Numbered from the stretch's first letter, positions 8,567-18,155 are shown. The stretch: 64,000 nt of DNA from Streptomyces sp. NBC_00464 (GCF_036013915.1 NZ_CP107899.1:4464001-4528000); one strand, 5' to 3'. Numbers and translations: made by a program. Notes: generated from the letters alone by a model not told the origin.

Positions 8567-9436
8567 TCACGTTGCGTTCAGGCGGGTGTACTCCTTCGCG
8601 ATCCCGTCGATGAAATGCCGGGTCTGTTCCACATTCAGCGCCTGGGCCCGCAGGTGCTCGTACATGACGCTGTAGCGCTGCACGTCATTCGCCTTCTCCA
8701 GATAGAGGTCGCTGGTGACGCCCTCGATATAGACCACGCTGGAATCCGCGGCGTCCGGGAATTCCAGAATGGCGTACTGCCCGTTGATGCCCGGGTGTGC
8801 CCCCATGTCGAACGGCAGCACCTGGACGGTCACGTGCGGCAGGTGCGACAGCTCCACCAGACGCTCCAGCTGTTCGATCATCGCCTGCTTGCCGCCGACC
8901 AGCCGGCGCAGCGCGGACTCGTCGATGACCGCCCACAGCCGCAGCGGGTGCTCGGGAGCGGTGATCCGGTCCTGGCGGCGCGAACGGACGCTGACGCGCT
9001 TGTCGATGTCCGACTGCGGGGCCTCCGGAAGCGCGCCGTTGATCAGCGCCTCGGCGTACTGCCGGGTCTGCAGCAGGCCGGGGATCACCTGGGGTTCGTA
9101 CACCCGCAGTGACTCGGCATCGGTCTCCAGGCCGATGTAGACGCTGTACGGGATGTCGCCGAAGGCATGCCACCAGCCCTGCTGGCGGGAGTCCTTGGCC
9201 ATCTGCATGAGCGAGTCGACGACCCGGACGTCCTCGACCTCGTACACCCCGCAGAGATCGCGTACGTCGCGCTGGCTGATGGAGCGGCGGCCGTTCTCCA
9301 GGCGGCTGATCTTGGACTGCGAGACCAGCAGCCGCTCCGCGACCTCCTCGGCCGTCATGCCCTTGATCTCGCGGAGTCGGCGCAATTCCTGACCCAACCG
9401 GCGTCGCCTGACGGTGGGATTGACGTTGGACGGCAC
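8567..9436 (-). CDS. XRE-family regulator with DUF5753 domain (second copy)
   Basis: 289 residues. The HTH at 13-65 includes LGQELRRLREIKGMTAEEVA and SQSKISRLENGRRSI. DUF5753 follows, with VIPGLLQTRQYAEALI near residue 120, DESALRRLVGG near 172 and VQVLPFDMGAHPGINGQYAI near 200. GTG at 9436 is preceded by GGAGG. It should bind DNA as a dimer and work with the downstream DUF397 protein. It shares architecture with the regulator at 883-1707 but the sequences differ enough that they are not a recent duplication. Confidence 0.92.
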   Translation of the reverse strand: MPSNVNPTVRRRRLGQELRRLREIKGMTAEEVAERLLVSQSKISRLENGRRSISQRDVRDLCGVYEVEDVRVVDSLMQMAKDSRQQGWWHAFGDIPYSVYIGLETDAESLRVYEPQVIPGLLQTRQYAEALINGALPEAPQSDIDKRVSVRSRRQDRITAPEHPLRLWAVIDESALRRLVGGKQAMIEQLERLVELSHLPHVTVQVLPFDMGAHPGINGQYAILEFPDAADSSVVYIEGVTSDLYLEKANDVQRYSVMYEHLRAQALNVEQTRHFIDGIAKEYTRLNAT

Positions 9437-9533
9437 GGAAACGGCACCTCCGGCTATGTAGCTGTGCGTATCTACTGCTCAGCAGATTGCCACCCGTGCC
9501 CCCGGCCGCGCTGGGAAACGGCCACACGCAGCG

Positions 9534-9568
9534 GCGCGGGGCAGCCGGTGGTACCGGCTGCCCCGCGC
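9534..9568 (-). terminator. intrinsic terminator of the GPP34 gene
   Basis: A perfect 16-bp GC-rich stem (9534-9549 with 9553-9568) and 3-nt loop, located between the 3' end of the GPP34 gene and the upstream side of the XRE gene. Confidence 0.8.
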
Positions 9569-9691
9569 TTGGTGCGGCTCCCGAACCGGGTCTTGGGGAC
9601 GACGGTGCGGCGGTATTCGGTTGTTGCGGTGGTGCGTTGCGGTGCAAGTGGTGCTGGGTGGTGCGGGTGCTGCGTCGACGCCCGTGCGGCC

Positions 9692-10414
9692 CTAGTGGAC
9701 CGCGGTGTGCGCCATGCTGTCGCGGCGTGACTGCGACTGCACTTGCTGTTGCAACGGAACTCCGGCCGCCTGGTTGCGGCGCGGTTGTGCGACCGCCCCG
9801 TTCTGGACGTCCATCACGGCATGCGCCACGAGACCGCCCATGGGGTCATGTCTGATCAGGTCCCGGAGCCGGGAGCGCGAGGAGCGCCCCTCGTTCCCGG
9901 GGTACAAGTGCTTGCCGAGTCCGACCGCGTGGGCCAGTGCGGCGAGCGCCGCGGTCCGCGGGTCCGGCGGTACGCCGGTGCGGATCGCACTGTCCAGCCT
10001 GGTTCTGATGTCCCGGCTGATTGCCGTGTCCGTCGCCTGGTAGCGAGTCGTCGGCAGCACTCCGCACATCTGGCCCGCCACGGCATGCACCATGCCGCAC
10101 CGCTCCAGATGAGCGAGGTAAATCTGGCGGAGCCCCAGCCGGGGTCCGCCGATCCAGTGGACGGCCCGGACCGGGCTGCCGCGTCTGCGCAGCAGTTCCA
10201 GTGCGGAGTCCAGAGTCGGATCTCCTGTCGGCCGTGGCATCACCACGGCGATACGATCCCCATCAGGGGCTATCCGTCCTGCCAGAGCCAGCTCTACTAG
10301 CTGGGCCCCGGCCAGGCCGAGGTCGAGCGACTGCGGCTGCGCTGTGGTACCCGTGGTCGGGTCCAGAGCGAGCAGCAAAAGCTCCTCCGGAATTGTTCTG
10401 CGGCTCCTGCCCAT
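9692..10414 (-). CDS. GPP34 (GOLPH3/Vps74-like) family protein
   Basis: 240 residues. It begins with IPEELLLLALDPTTG and continues GLAGAQLVELALAGRI, the diagnostic opening of bacterial GPP34 proteins. Later motifs include RRRGSPVRAVHWIGG and LAHAVGLGKHLYPG. In eukaryotes the family binds phosphatidylinositol-4-phosphate and retains Golgi glycosyltransferases. Streptomyces carries many paralogues of unknown role, often near conservon or XRE genes. The C-terminal 25 residues are Gln/Arg-rich. It ends in a strong terminator and stands alone. Confidence 0.88.
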   Translation of the reverse strand: MGRSRRTIPEELLLLALDPTTGTTAQPQSLDLGLAGAQLVELALAGRIAPDGDRIAVVMPRPTGDPTLDSALELLRRRGSPVRAVHWIGGPRLGLRQIYLAHLERCGMVHAVAGQMCGVLPTTRYQATDTAISRDIRTRLDSAIRTGVPPDPRTAALAALAHAVGLGKHLYPGNEGRSSRSRLRDLIRHDPMGGLVAHAVMDVQNGAVAQPRRNQAAGVPLQQQVQSQSRRDSMAHTAVH

Positions 10415-10608
10415 CCATGCCTCCCCGCGTGGATGAGTGACAGGGTGACCCCTCTCACATCTGTCTGTCGAGGGTGCCTGGGTGCTTTGTACGGGAACCA
10501 GTAGGTATGTCGTTCTCGTCTAGCAGCCCGGACATGGGTTCACACGGGACACTGGTAGACGGTTCGGACAGCGCGGGGATGTCCCCGCGCCGCATGGAGG
10601 AGGCATCG

Positions 10609-13176
10609 GTGGCGGGCGAGTCCCCCGACAAGTCGGAGCAGCAGAAGTCGTCGGGAACGACTCGGAGCGAGGCCGATCCGCGGCTTGCCGTGTTCCGCGA
10701 ACCCGCCTCTCCGGCGGAGTCCGGAGGCGGTGTGGACACGGCGACGGCTGTTTTCCGCACGCAGCGGTCCGCGCCGGAGGCGGAGGACGCCGAGGGCGGT
10801 GCCGAGGATGGGGCCGAGAGCGGTGCCGTGGACGAGGGTGCGGCGGATGCGGATGCGGATGCCGGTGTCGTCGAGGGTGACGCGGTCGACGAGGCCGCTT
10901 CGAGTGGCTCCGCCGAGACCGATGAGGTGACCGCTCAGGAGCCCGAGGAAGGCCCCGAGGAAGGCCCTGAGGGCCCGGTGGAGGCCTCTGTGGCCGATCT
11001 GGGCGCCGTGGAGGCCCCCGAGGCGTCCGAGGGGCCGGTGGAGCCTGCGGAGCCCGTGGAGGGGGCAGAGCCCGCCGGTGCCGACGAGCCTGCCGCGTCC
11101 GAGGAGCCCGAGCCCGCTGAGCCCGAGGAGGCTGCTGAGCCCGAGGGGGCTGCTGAGCCCGAGGGGGCTGCTGAGCCCGAGGAGGCTGTCGAGCCCGAGG
11201 AGGCTGTCGAGCCCGAGGAGGCTGCCGAGCCCGATCCGGCTGCCGAGCCCGAGGGGGGCGACGCGCGGTTGCGTGCAGCCGTTGCCGCATGGGTGTCCAA
11301 GAGCGACGAGGCGAAGGGCGACGGGAAGAGTGATGCGCCCCGTGCCGAGCCTGAGCTCGATGCCGGGTCCGAGTCCGCTCCCGAGTCCGCTCCCGAGTCC
11401 GACGATGCCTCCGCTGCGGAGCCGGACGGTGGCGACGAGCAGCCTGCTGACGAGTCCCCTGCCGAGGATTCCTCTGTCGACGAGTCCGACGAGTCCGACG
11501 AGTCCGACGAGTCAGGCGATTCCGGCGACTCCGACTCCGGCGAATCCGACGACGCGGCGCAGCCCGCCGAGGACGAGCGCGGAATCGATCAGGCGACGGC
11601 CGTCTTCAAGGCGCCGAAGCTGCCCCGCGTCGACCAGCCCACGACCGCGCTGAAGATCACCCCGCCACCGGCGGAGTCGAAGCCCGGGACCGGGGCCCGG
11701 CCGGAGTCCCCTGCCGAGCGGACCAGCAAGTTCGTCCCGTTGCGGGCGGACGACGTACGCCCGGCCCCCGCACCCCCCGCCCCCCGCGCGCCGGAGGCAC
11801 CCGCACCTGAACCCGCAGCCGGTGCCGGTCGGCAGCAGCCCGACGCGTCGCTCAGCGGCGCCGAGCGGACCCGGCAGCAGCCGATGCCGCCCAGGCCGCC
11901 GCTCGATCTGCTGGCCGAGCTGACGAACACCCCGCCGCCGGCGGAGACCCCGGTCCGCACGGCCGTGCGCCGGGTCAAGATCTGGACCCCGCTGGTCCTC
12001 CTGCTGCTGATCGTGTTTGCGATCGTGCAGATGGTGCGTCCGTTGCCGACCCCCGTGCTCACGATGACGGCGGAGTCGTCGTACACCTTCAAGGGCGGCG
12101 ATCTGAACCTCTCCTGGCCGGAGCAGGGGCAGTCGGCGGTCACCGTGGACGGTGTCGGCTCGCTCGGTTCGGCGGGGGCGCAGAAGCCGGCGCCCATCGC
12201 CAGCGTCGCCAAGATCATGACGGCGTACGTGGTGCTCAAGGAGCACCCGCTCACCGGCAAGGAGCAGGGCGAGAAGATCACCGTCGATCAGCAGGCCGAG
12301 GACGAGTCCAAGCTCGATGACGAGTCCACCGCGCCGATCAGCAAGGGGCAGCAGTTCACCGAGAAGCAGCTGCTGCAACTCCTGATGATCCCCTCCGGGA
12401 ACAACGCCGCGCGCCTCTTCGCCCGCTGGGACTCCTCCGAGACCGAGTTCGTCGCGAAGATGAACGCCGCGGCCAAGGACCTCGGGATGACCGGCACCAC
12501 GTACACGGACCCGAGCGGTCTGAAGAAGACGACGGTCTCCACCGCTGTCGACCAGCTGAAGCTGGCCAGGGCCGTGATGCAGAACGAGGTGCTCCGGGAG
12601 ATCGTGGACACTCCGCAGATCCAGATCGAGGGCGTCGACGGGACGATCTACAACAACAACTCGATCCTGCTGCAGCCGGGTGTGAGCGGCATCAAGACCG
12701 GCTCCTCCACGCCGGCCGGCGGCAACCTCGTCTGGTCGGCCAACACGGTCGTGGACGGCAAGAAGCTCTGGATCTACGGTGCGGTCATGGGGCAGCAGGC
12801 GGGCACCGGGCAGCCGTACGACAGCCTGGTGATGTCGCTGAACAACAGCCTCAAGCTGATCCAGGACGCACAGAAGGCCGTGACGTCCGCCACGGTCGTG
12901 AAGAAGGGCGATGTCGTCGGATACGTCGACGACGGCTTCGGCGGCCGCACTCCGCTGGTCGCGACCGGTGACCTCAAGGCGAAGGGCTGGCCGGGCCTCA
13001 AGGTCGAGCTGTCCGTGCAGGGCAACGGCGAGGAGATCTCGCGCAGCATGAAGGCGGGCACGAAGGTCGGCGTGGTGACGGTGGGGACGGGCCCCGGCAA
13101 GGTCAGCGCCCCGGTCGCCCTCCAGGAGGATCTGAAGGACCCGGCCTTCGGCCAGAAGCTGACCCGGATCGGCTGA
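10609..13176 (+). CDS. D-alanyl-D-alanine carboxypeptidase with long acidic cytoplasmic N-terminus
   Basis: 855 residues from GTG at 10609, which follows GGAGGAGG with 5-nt spacing; upstream in-frame ATGs lack such a site. Residues 1-450 are a low-complexity Glu/Pro/Ala/Asp/Ser region. A single membrane helix (WTPLVLLLLIVFAIVQMV) lies near residue 465. The extracellular S11 penicillin-binding domain has all three catalytic motifs: SVAK (SxxK), SGN (SxN) and KTGSSTPAGGN (KTG). It should trim the terminal D-Ala of peptidoglycan stem peptides. The short repeat (V/Q)DxATAVF appears twice in the N-terminal region, perhaps a docking motif. A terminator follows. Confidence 0.9.
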   Translation: MAGESPDKSEQQKSSGTTRSEADPRLAVFREPASPAESGGGVDTATAVFRTQRSAPEAEDAEGGAEDGAESGAVDEGAADADADAGVVEGDAVDEAASSGSAETDEVTAQEPEEGPEEGPEGPVEASVADLGAVEAPEASEGPVEPAEPVEGAEPAGADEPAASEEPEPAEPEEAAEPEGAAEPEGAAEPEEAVEPEEAVEPEEAAEPDPAAEPEGGDARLRAAVAAWVSKSDEAKGDGKSDAPRAEPELDAGSESAPESAPESDDASAAEPDGGDEQPADESPAEDSSVDESDESDESDESGDSGDSDSGESDDAAQPAEDERGIDQATAVFKAPKLPRVDQPTTALKITPPPAESKPGTGARPESPAERTSKFVPLRADDVRPAPAPPAPRAPEAPAPEPAAGAGRQQPDASLSGAERTRQQPMPPRPPLDLLAELTNTPPPAETPVRTAVRRVKIWTPLVLLLLIVFAIVQMVRPLPTPVLTMTAESSYTFKGGDLNLSWPEQGQSAVTVDGVGSLGSAGAQKPAPIASVAKIMTAYVVLKEHPLTGKEQGEKITVDQQAEDESKLDDESTAPISKGQQFTEKQLLQLLMIPSGNNAARLFARWDSSETEFVAKMNAAAKDLGMTGTTYTDPSGLKKTTVSTAVDQLKLARAVMQNEVLREIVDTPQIQIEGVDGTIYNNNSILLQPGVSGIKTGSSTPAGGNLVWSANTVVDGKKLWIYGAVMGQQAGTGQPYDSLVMSLNNSLKLIQDAQKAVTSATVVKKGDVVGYVDDGFGGRTPLVATGDLKAKGWPGLKVELSVQGNGEEISRSMKAGTKVGVVTVGTGPGKVSAPVALQEDLKDPAFGQKLTRIG
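11100..11262 (+). repeat. in-frame Glu-Pro-Glu repeats inside the carboxypeptidase gene
   Basis: Imperfect 18-bp units read GAGCCCGAGGAGGCTGYY or with GGGG, coding for repeats of the EPEEAV/EPEGAA type. They keep the reading frame and lie in the cytoplasmic acidic region. Length variation between strains is likely. Confidence 0.8.
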
Positions 13177-13204
13177 GGCTCCGCACAGGCCGGTGCGCAC
13201 CTGA

Positions 13205-13237
13205 GGTGCCCTGCGGGATCCGCTTCCGCAGGGCACC
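13205..13237 (+). terminator. intrinsic terminator after the carboxypeptidase gene
   Basis: A perfect 12-bp stem (13205-13216 with 13226-13237) with a 9-nt loop, 29 bp after the stop codon. Confidence 0.8.
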
Positions 13238-13434
13238 GTCGCCGTCCGGTGCGCTGCGGAGGTGCGAGCCACCTCACGGGCCCTCGCGGGCCTTATTCGG
13301 GGCGGCGACGAGAATGTGCGTGTTAGCGTCCCGGGGGCAACGCGTGGACCCTGGAACGCGTCTTCCCGCCCATGAGACCCGAGCAGGCAAGCCGGCGGTT
13401 CCAACGCGTCCGGGGAGGGACGGGGAGAGTCGCA

Positions 13435-15288
13435 GTGACCACGGCCGAGCCGACACGGGCGGGCAGTACGGATCCCGCAAGCTCCGTGAGGAGCGACAGC
13501 GGGGCAGACGGACCGGACGGACCGGATCTACGGAACGGACCGGACGGAACTCCTCGCTTCACCGGGCATTTCGACGGCCTCAAGCAGCGATGTCTGCGGC
13601 ACCCCGTGCTGCTGACGACCGCCGTGGCGGCGGCCGTCCACATCCTCTGGTTCCTCTTCTTCGCCAACAGCGGCGGTGACATCGCGGCTCAGGACGCCTG
13701 GGCCGAGTTCGTCGGCCGGCATCCCGGGACCGCGTACAACCTGGCCTGGTACGGGGGCATGCACCCCGTCTCGTACAGCGTCGTCTCGCCGTATCTGATG
13801 TCGCTGCTCGGCGTCCGTTCGACGATGATGATCGCCGGGACGGTCTCGGCGGGGCTGACCTCGCTGATCCTGTACCGGGTGAAGGCGGTGCGCAATCCGC
13901 TGGCCTGCTCGATGGCGGGTGTCTTCGCGTATCTGTGCAACGCGCTGTCGGGCCGGGTGACGTTCGGGCTCGGCATGATGTTCGCGGTCGGTGCGACGGC
14001 GGCGGTCTTCTGCTGGCCCCACCGCTGGCGGTACAAGCGCTGGGCGAAGGCGGCCGTGGCCGCACCGCTGGCCGCGCTCGCGACGGCGGGCAGCCCGGTG
14101 GCCGGGCTCTTCCTCGGGGTGATCGCGGCCGCGCTGTTCCTGAACAAGCGGCGCCCCGGCGCGTACGCCCTGGGGCTGGCGCCGGTCGTCGTGGTGGCGC
14201 TGTCCGCGTGGCTGTTCCCGTTCTCCGGTACCCAGCCGATGTCGATCGCGACGCTGTCGGGGCCGTTCATCTTCGCCGTTCTCGTCTTCTTCCTGGTGCC
14301 GGCCGACTGGAAGACGGTGCGCACCGCGGCCGCCGTGTACGGCATCGGGACACTGCTGACCTATGTGATCGACTCGCAGATCGGCTCGAACGTCTCGCGG
14401 ATGGCGATGCTGTTCGCCGGAGTCGTGCTGCTTGCCGCGCTGCCGTACACCGTGCCCCGCTCCCGTAAGTGGTACGCGCTGGTCCTCGCGTTCGCCGGGC
14501 TGAACTTCTGGATCGGCTTCAAGGGCGTCGACGACATCGTCAAGACCGCGCCCACCGCGTCGTGGGCGCGTGCGCTGGCTCCGATGGTCGATCAGCTCCA
14601 GCAGGTCGGTGCGGACCGGGGCCGGGTCGAGGTGGTCCCCCCGAGCAGCCACCGGGAGGCGGCCGCGATGCTGCCGTACGTCAATCTGGCGCGCGGCTGG
14701 AACCGGCAGGCCGACATGGAGCGCAATCCGCTCTTCTACGACGACACCCTGGACGCCGTCAACTACCGCCAGTGGCTCGACCGCTGGGCCGTGCACTACG
14801 TGGTGCTGCCCACGGGCGACCCGGACTCCAGCGGCGCCGTCCAGGAGGCGGAGCTGGTCGGCAACGGGCTGCCGTACCTCAAGGCGATCTGGTCCGACGA
14901 GAACTGGCGGCTCTTCGCGGTCGACAGCCCCGTGCCGATGGCCGATCCGCCGGCGACGGTGGACGAGGCCAGTGCCGAGGAGCTGACCATCCATGTGAAG
15001 AAGGCGGGCCGGGTGCTGATCCGTATCCCGTTCTCGCGCTGGCTCGCCGTCGTCGACGACGAGGGCAACAGCCTGGAGCGGCCGCAGGAGACCGAGGCGT
15101 CCAAGCAGCGTGCGGACAAGGACACCCCGAAGTCGTTCGTGAACACGAACGGCTGCCTGATCAAGGTGGAGGAGGACGAGCACGGCGACGAGTGGACCGA
15201 ACTGCTCGCCCCGCGCCCCGGCGTGTACCGGCTCGGTGCTCCCTACCAGCTGTCGCCCGGGACGCCGTGCCCGGACGAACTGCGCTGA
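13435..15288 (+). CDS. polytopic membrane protein with extracytoplasmic C-terminal domain
   Basis: 617 residues. GTG at 13435 has GGGGAGA about 7 nt upstream; the ATG at 13372 has none. Residues 1-55 are hydrophilic. About 10-11 hydrophobic spans run from residue 65 to 370, including VHILWFLFFA and the Gly-rich VTFGLGMMFAVGATAAVF. A soluble domain of about 240 residues follows, with AAAMLPYVNLARGWNRQADM and LDRWAVHYVVLPTGD. The layout resembles GT-C-type or MFS-annotated actinomycete membrane proteins, but no catalytic Asp-Glu pair of GT-C enzymes is obvious. It lies just downstream of a peptidoglycan carboxypeptidase, so an envelope role is plausible. Function unknown. Confidence 0.8.
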   Translation: MTTAEPTRAGSTDPASSVRSDSGADGPDGPDLRNGPDGTPRFTGHFDGLKQRCLRHPVLLTTAVAAAVHILWFLFFANSGGDIAAQDAWAEFVGRHPGTAYNLAWYGGMHPVSYSVVSPYLMSLLGVRSTMMIAGTVSAGLTSLILYRVKAVRNPLACSMAGVFAYLCNALSGRVTFGLGMMFAVGATAAVFCWPHRWRYKRWAKAAVAAPLAALATAGSPVAGLFLGVIAAALFLNKRRPGAYALGLAPVVVVALSAWLFPFSGTQPMSIATLSGPFIFAVLVFFLVPADWKTVRTAAAVYGIGTLLTYVIDSQIGSNVSRMAMLFAGVVLLAALPYTVPRSRKWYALVLAFAGLNFWIGFKGVDDIVKTAPTASWARALAPMVDQLQQVGADRGRVEVVPPSSHREAAAMLPYVNLARGWNRQADMERNPLFYDDTLDAVNYRQWLDRWAVHYVVLPTGDPDSSGAVQEAELVGNGLPYLKAIWSDENWRLFAVDSPVPMADPPATVDEASAEELTIHVKKAGRVLIRIPFSRWLAVVDDEGNSLERPQETEASKQRADKDTPKSFVNTNGCLIKVEEDEHGDEWTELLAPRPGVYRLGAPYQLSPGTPCPDELR

Positions 15289-15296
15289 CGCCTGCC

Positions 15297-15328
15297 GCCG
15301 GTCCCCGCGCAGCGGTACGGGGACCGGC
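15297..15328 (+). terminator. intrinsic terminator after the membrane protein gene
   Basis: A perfect 11-bp stem (15297-15307 with 15318-15328) with a 10-nt loop, immediately after the stop. Confidence 0.8.
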
Positions 15329-15387
15329 CGGGCCAATTCCGTACGAGCTCTCCCTGCGGGGAGGCGGCACTGGCATGGTGTGCTGCC

Positions 15388-16329
15388 ATGAGGTGCCAAC
15401 AGTGCGGCGGTGAACGGCGTGGTGCGCTGCCCGGGATGCGCTGTCCCGACTGCGTCGGTGTGAGGCGTACGGGCGGCGGGGACGGTACGTGGATCGCCCG
15501 GGAGACGCTCGCGGGCCGGATATCCACCCTGCCGGGGAGCCGTAGGGCCTGGCTGGCGGCGGGCGTCGTGGTGCTGGCCGGCTCCCTGGTCACGGCCGTG
15601 TCGCTCCTCGCGTCGGCGGGCGGCGAGACCCGTGTCGGGGCGGCCGGCCGCGCGGGCGCCGGGGCCGGTGACCGGGTGGGCGGCGCTCCCACCAGGATCA
15701 GCCCCTCGGACGCCGGAACGGTCACCACCGCACCCGCACCCGCGTCCTCACCGGCCGCGACACCGTCGGAGCCCGGCAGCCGCCGCCCGTCCGCACCAGC
15801 ACCGGCGCCCCCGTCGCCCTACCGCTACACGGCGTGGGCGGGCCCCGGCTGCTCGACGGGGGAGTACCGCGAGCTCGGGCGCTTCGAGAACGGTGACGCG
15901 GGCTGGTACACGGTCGCCTCGGGCGGCTTCCACGACGGCTCGTGCGACGGCCGGTTCAGCGCCGTCCCGATGTCCGGCAGCCCGGACGAGGACCGCGGCA
16001 ACACCGCCACCTGGTCCTGGCACCTGGGGTCCGGATTCCGTGAGTGCGCGCTGACCGTCTTCGTCCCGCGCTCGGACCGCGACCGGGATGTCGCCGGGAA
16101 TCCCACCGTCTACCGGGTGCTCTCCGACCCCGCAGACGCGGACTCCGCGTACACGGGCTTCGCCGTACGCCAGACCGCGCACCGGGGCACCGCGGTCGAG
16201 GTGCGCAGCTACCCGGTCAAGGGCGAGACCTTCGCGGTCCAGCTGATCGACCGGGGCCGGGACTGGGGCAGCATGGAGCTGGTGGGCGCGCATCATGCGG
16301 CGGCGCAGCTGAAGGCCGCCTGCCGCTGA
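15388..16329 (+). CDS. zinc-ribbon, single-pass membrane protein with secreted domain
   Basis: 313 residues. The N-terminus has two CxxC pairs (MRCQQCGGE and MRCPDCVG), a small zinc ribbon in the cytoplasm. One membrane helix (AWLAAGVVVLAGSLVTAVSL) is at about residues 54-73, then an Ala/Pro/Thr-rich linker to about residue 150. The extracytoplasmic domain holds Cys residues at CSTGEY, GSCDG and RECALTVFVP that could form disulfides. The family is common in Streptomyces with no known function. It converges on the glycosyltransferase gene with only 7 bp between stops. Confidence 0.78.
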   Translation: MRCQQCGGERRGALPGMRCPDCVGVRRTGGGDGTWIARETLAGRISTLPGSRRAWLAAGVVVLAGSLVTAVSLLASAGGETRVGAAGRAGAGAGDRVGGAPTRISPSDAGTVTTAPAPASSPAATPSEPGSRRPSAPAPAPPSPYRYTAWAGPGCSTGEYRELGRFENGDAGWYTVASGGFHDGSCDGRFSAVPMSGSPDEDRGNTATWSWHLGSGFRECALTVFVPRSDRDRDVAGNPTVYRVLSDPADADSAYTGFAVRQTAHRGTAVEVRSYPVKGETFAVQLIDRGRDWGSMELVGAHHAAAQLKAACR

Positions 16330-16336
16330 GGCGGCA

Positions 16337-17959
16337 TCAGGGTCGTTGGCCGGCGTGGGGCGGCTCGGTGCCGCGGCCGGCGGGGCCACAGCCGCCGCGG
16401 TCGTGGCGGCGGAGGTACACCGTGACCTGGCGGCCGCGCGCGGTGGTCGCGGAGCAGCGGACGAAGTAGGCCTTCAGTACGCGCTGTTTGGCCCGGTCGC
16501 GATCCGTGGTGGCGGGCGGGGCCCCCGCGTCACTGACGACGACGATCCGCCGTACGGCGCGCATCGCGGCGGCTATCTGCTCCGGGCCACGCTCCACGCC
16601 GCCCAGGGTGCCGGACTCCGCCGGGCTCCGGACCAGGGCCAGGTCTCTGGTCCCGGTGAAAGCGGTGGGGGAGACAAGGGCGGTGTCGCGGCGTGCCGCG
16701 GGGATGTACAGCACCGCGTCACCTGTCTCGCGGACGGCGGCGACGCTCTCGGCCGTGGCCAGCACGTCGTCGACCCGGCTGTTCGCGCTGCGCAGGGAGA
16801 GCTGGACGGGAAGCAGCCCGGCAAAGGCGAGAGCCATGACCCCGACGATCGTCCGGCGGGGAGAGGCGCGCAGCCGGAGCGCGAGCGCGTGGCAGGCTCC
16901 GCCGATGAGCAGGGCGAGCCCGATGTGGTGGAACAGGACGTAGCGGGTGAGGTAGACGGGATGGGCCAGGGAGGCCGCGAGCAGGACGAGCGGGGGAAGT
17001 ACGAGCAGGGGCAGGGCGACCGCGGTGAGCGGGAGTCGCGTGCCGCGGGGTGTGCGGCGGGGTGTGCGGCGGGGTGTGCGGCGGCGCTCTCCCGGCCGTA
17101 TGGGTGTGCGGAGGCGCTCTCCCGGTCGTATGGCCCCTGCGCAGAGGGCGCCTGCGGCCAGCGTGAGCAGGAGGCCGTACAGCGTGCTCGGGCTGACGGG
17201 GCGGATCCAGGCGACCTGTTGCGACTGCGTCCCGCTCGCCACCACGAGGGGGAGCGTGCCGATCACGGCGCAGGACGAGGCGATGCCCCAGCGCACCACG
17301 GTGCCGCGCGGCGGGCGGCCCAGGACGATCGTTGCCGCGTGGGCGCACAGCATCAGGAGCGAGAACCAGTTGAGCAGTGCCGCGACCAGCACGGTCACGC
17401 CGTACGCCGTCCAGCGCCCCGCACCCGGGCTCTCCACCGCCGCGACCAGGAGCAGGCAGGCCAGGGCCGTACAGGCCGTCACCAGGGCGTAGGGGCGACC
17501 CTCCTGCGCGTACTGCTGGAACGCGGGGATCAGGGCGAAGGCCAGCCCGCAGGCCAGTCCCGTGCAGCGGCCGGCCAGCCGGGAGCCCAGGAGGGAGACC
17601 AGGGCGGCGGCGCCTGCCATGGCCAGCACGGACGGCAGGCGCAGGGTGACGAGGCTGTCCCCGGCGATCGCGAACACCCCGTGCATGAAGAGGTAGTAGA
17701 GGCCGTGGACGACATCGATCCGGTCCAGCATGTGCACGGTTTCGGGGATGGTTCGGTGGGCCGCTTCCCATGTCGCCGCCTCGTCGCGCCACATGCTGTT
17801 CTCGCGCGTGATGCCCCACAGGCCGAGAAGGAGGGTGAGGGCCGCAGGCCCGGCCGCGACCCATCCCGCACGGTGTCGTGTTCCGGACGGCACCTCTGCC
17901 CGGGGCGGGATGGCGAATGCACGTGTTCTGAACATGACAGTTTCAGGAGTTCCAGGCAT
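16337..17959 (-). CDS. GT39-like membrane glycosyltransferase
   Basis: 540 residues with about 10 membrane spans. The first extracytoplasmic loop contains NSMWRDEAATW at about residue 55. This Asp-Glu pair is the catalytic signature of GT-C enzymes of the PMT/ArnT (GT39) type, which use polyprenyl-phosphate sugars outside the membrane. HGLYYLFMHGVFAI follows as expected. The C-terminal part is a soluble domain. An Arg/Pro insertion around residues 275-305 is coded by a short tandem repeat (about 17,040-17,130), probably a slippage expansion in a loop. ATG at 17959 has AGAGG upstream. Likely role: protein or cell-wall mannosylation; acceptor unknown. Confidence 0.82.
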   Translation of the reverse strand: MPGTPETVMFRTRAFAIPPRAEVPSGTRHRAGWVAAGPAALTLLLGLWGITRENSMWRDEAATWEAAHRTIPETVHMLDRIDVVHGLYYLFMHGVFAIAGDSLVTLRLPSVLAMAGAAALVSLLGSRLAGRCTGLACGLAFALIPAFQQYAQEGRPYALVTACTALACLLLVAAVESPGAGRWTAYGVTVLVAALLNWFSLLMLCAHAATIVLGRPPRGTVVRWGIASSCAVIGTLPLVVASGTQSQQVAWIRPVSPSTLYGLLLTLAAGALCAGAIRPGERLRTPIRPGERRRTPRRTPRRTPRGTRLPLTAVALPLLVLPPLVLLAASLAHPVYLTRYVLFHHIGLALLIGGACHALALRLRASPRRTIVGVMALAFAGLLPVQLSLRSANSRVDDVLATAESVAAVRETGDAVLYIPAARRDTALVSPTAFTGTRDLALVRSPAESGTLGGVERGPEQIAAAMRAVRRIVVVSDAGAPPATTDRDRAKQRVLKAYFVRCSATTARGRQVTVYLRRHDRGGCGPAGRGTEPPHAGQRP

Positions 17960-18155
17960 GGCGAACCTCTGCTCGGCGCGAAGGGGACCACCGGAATGCC
18001 GGGCGGTCGCCGGACGATCCCGATCACCTGAAACACGCTAGGCGGCAGCCTTGTCGAGGTCGTCACCTGCGCCGGCGACCCCGGGGGTCCACCGCAGGGA
18101 CTACGGCGCAGGGTCCTTCGCCCGGCAGGTGTAGTCCTCCCGGCCCGTGACATGC

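Noticed and set aside
10520..11290. Leftward Arg/Pro-rich frame opposite the acidic repeat region
   Set aside because: Its RARQPPRARQ repeats are the antisense reading of the Glu-Pro-Glu repeats in the carboxypeptidase gene.
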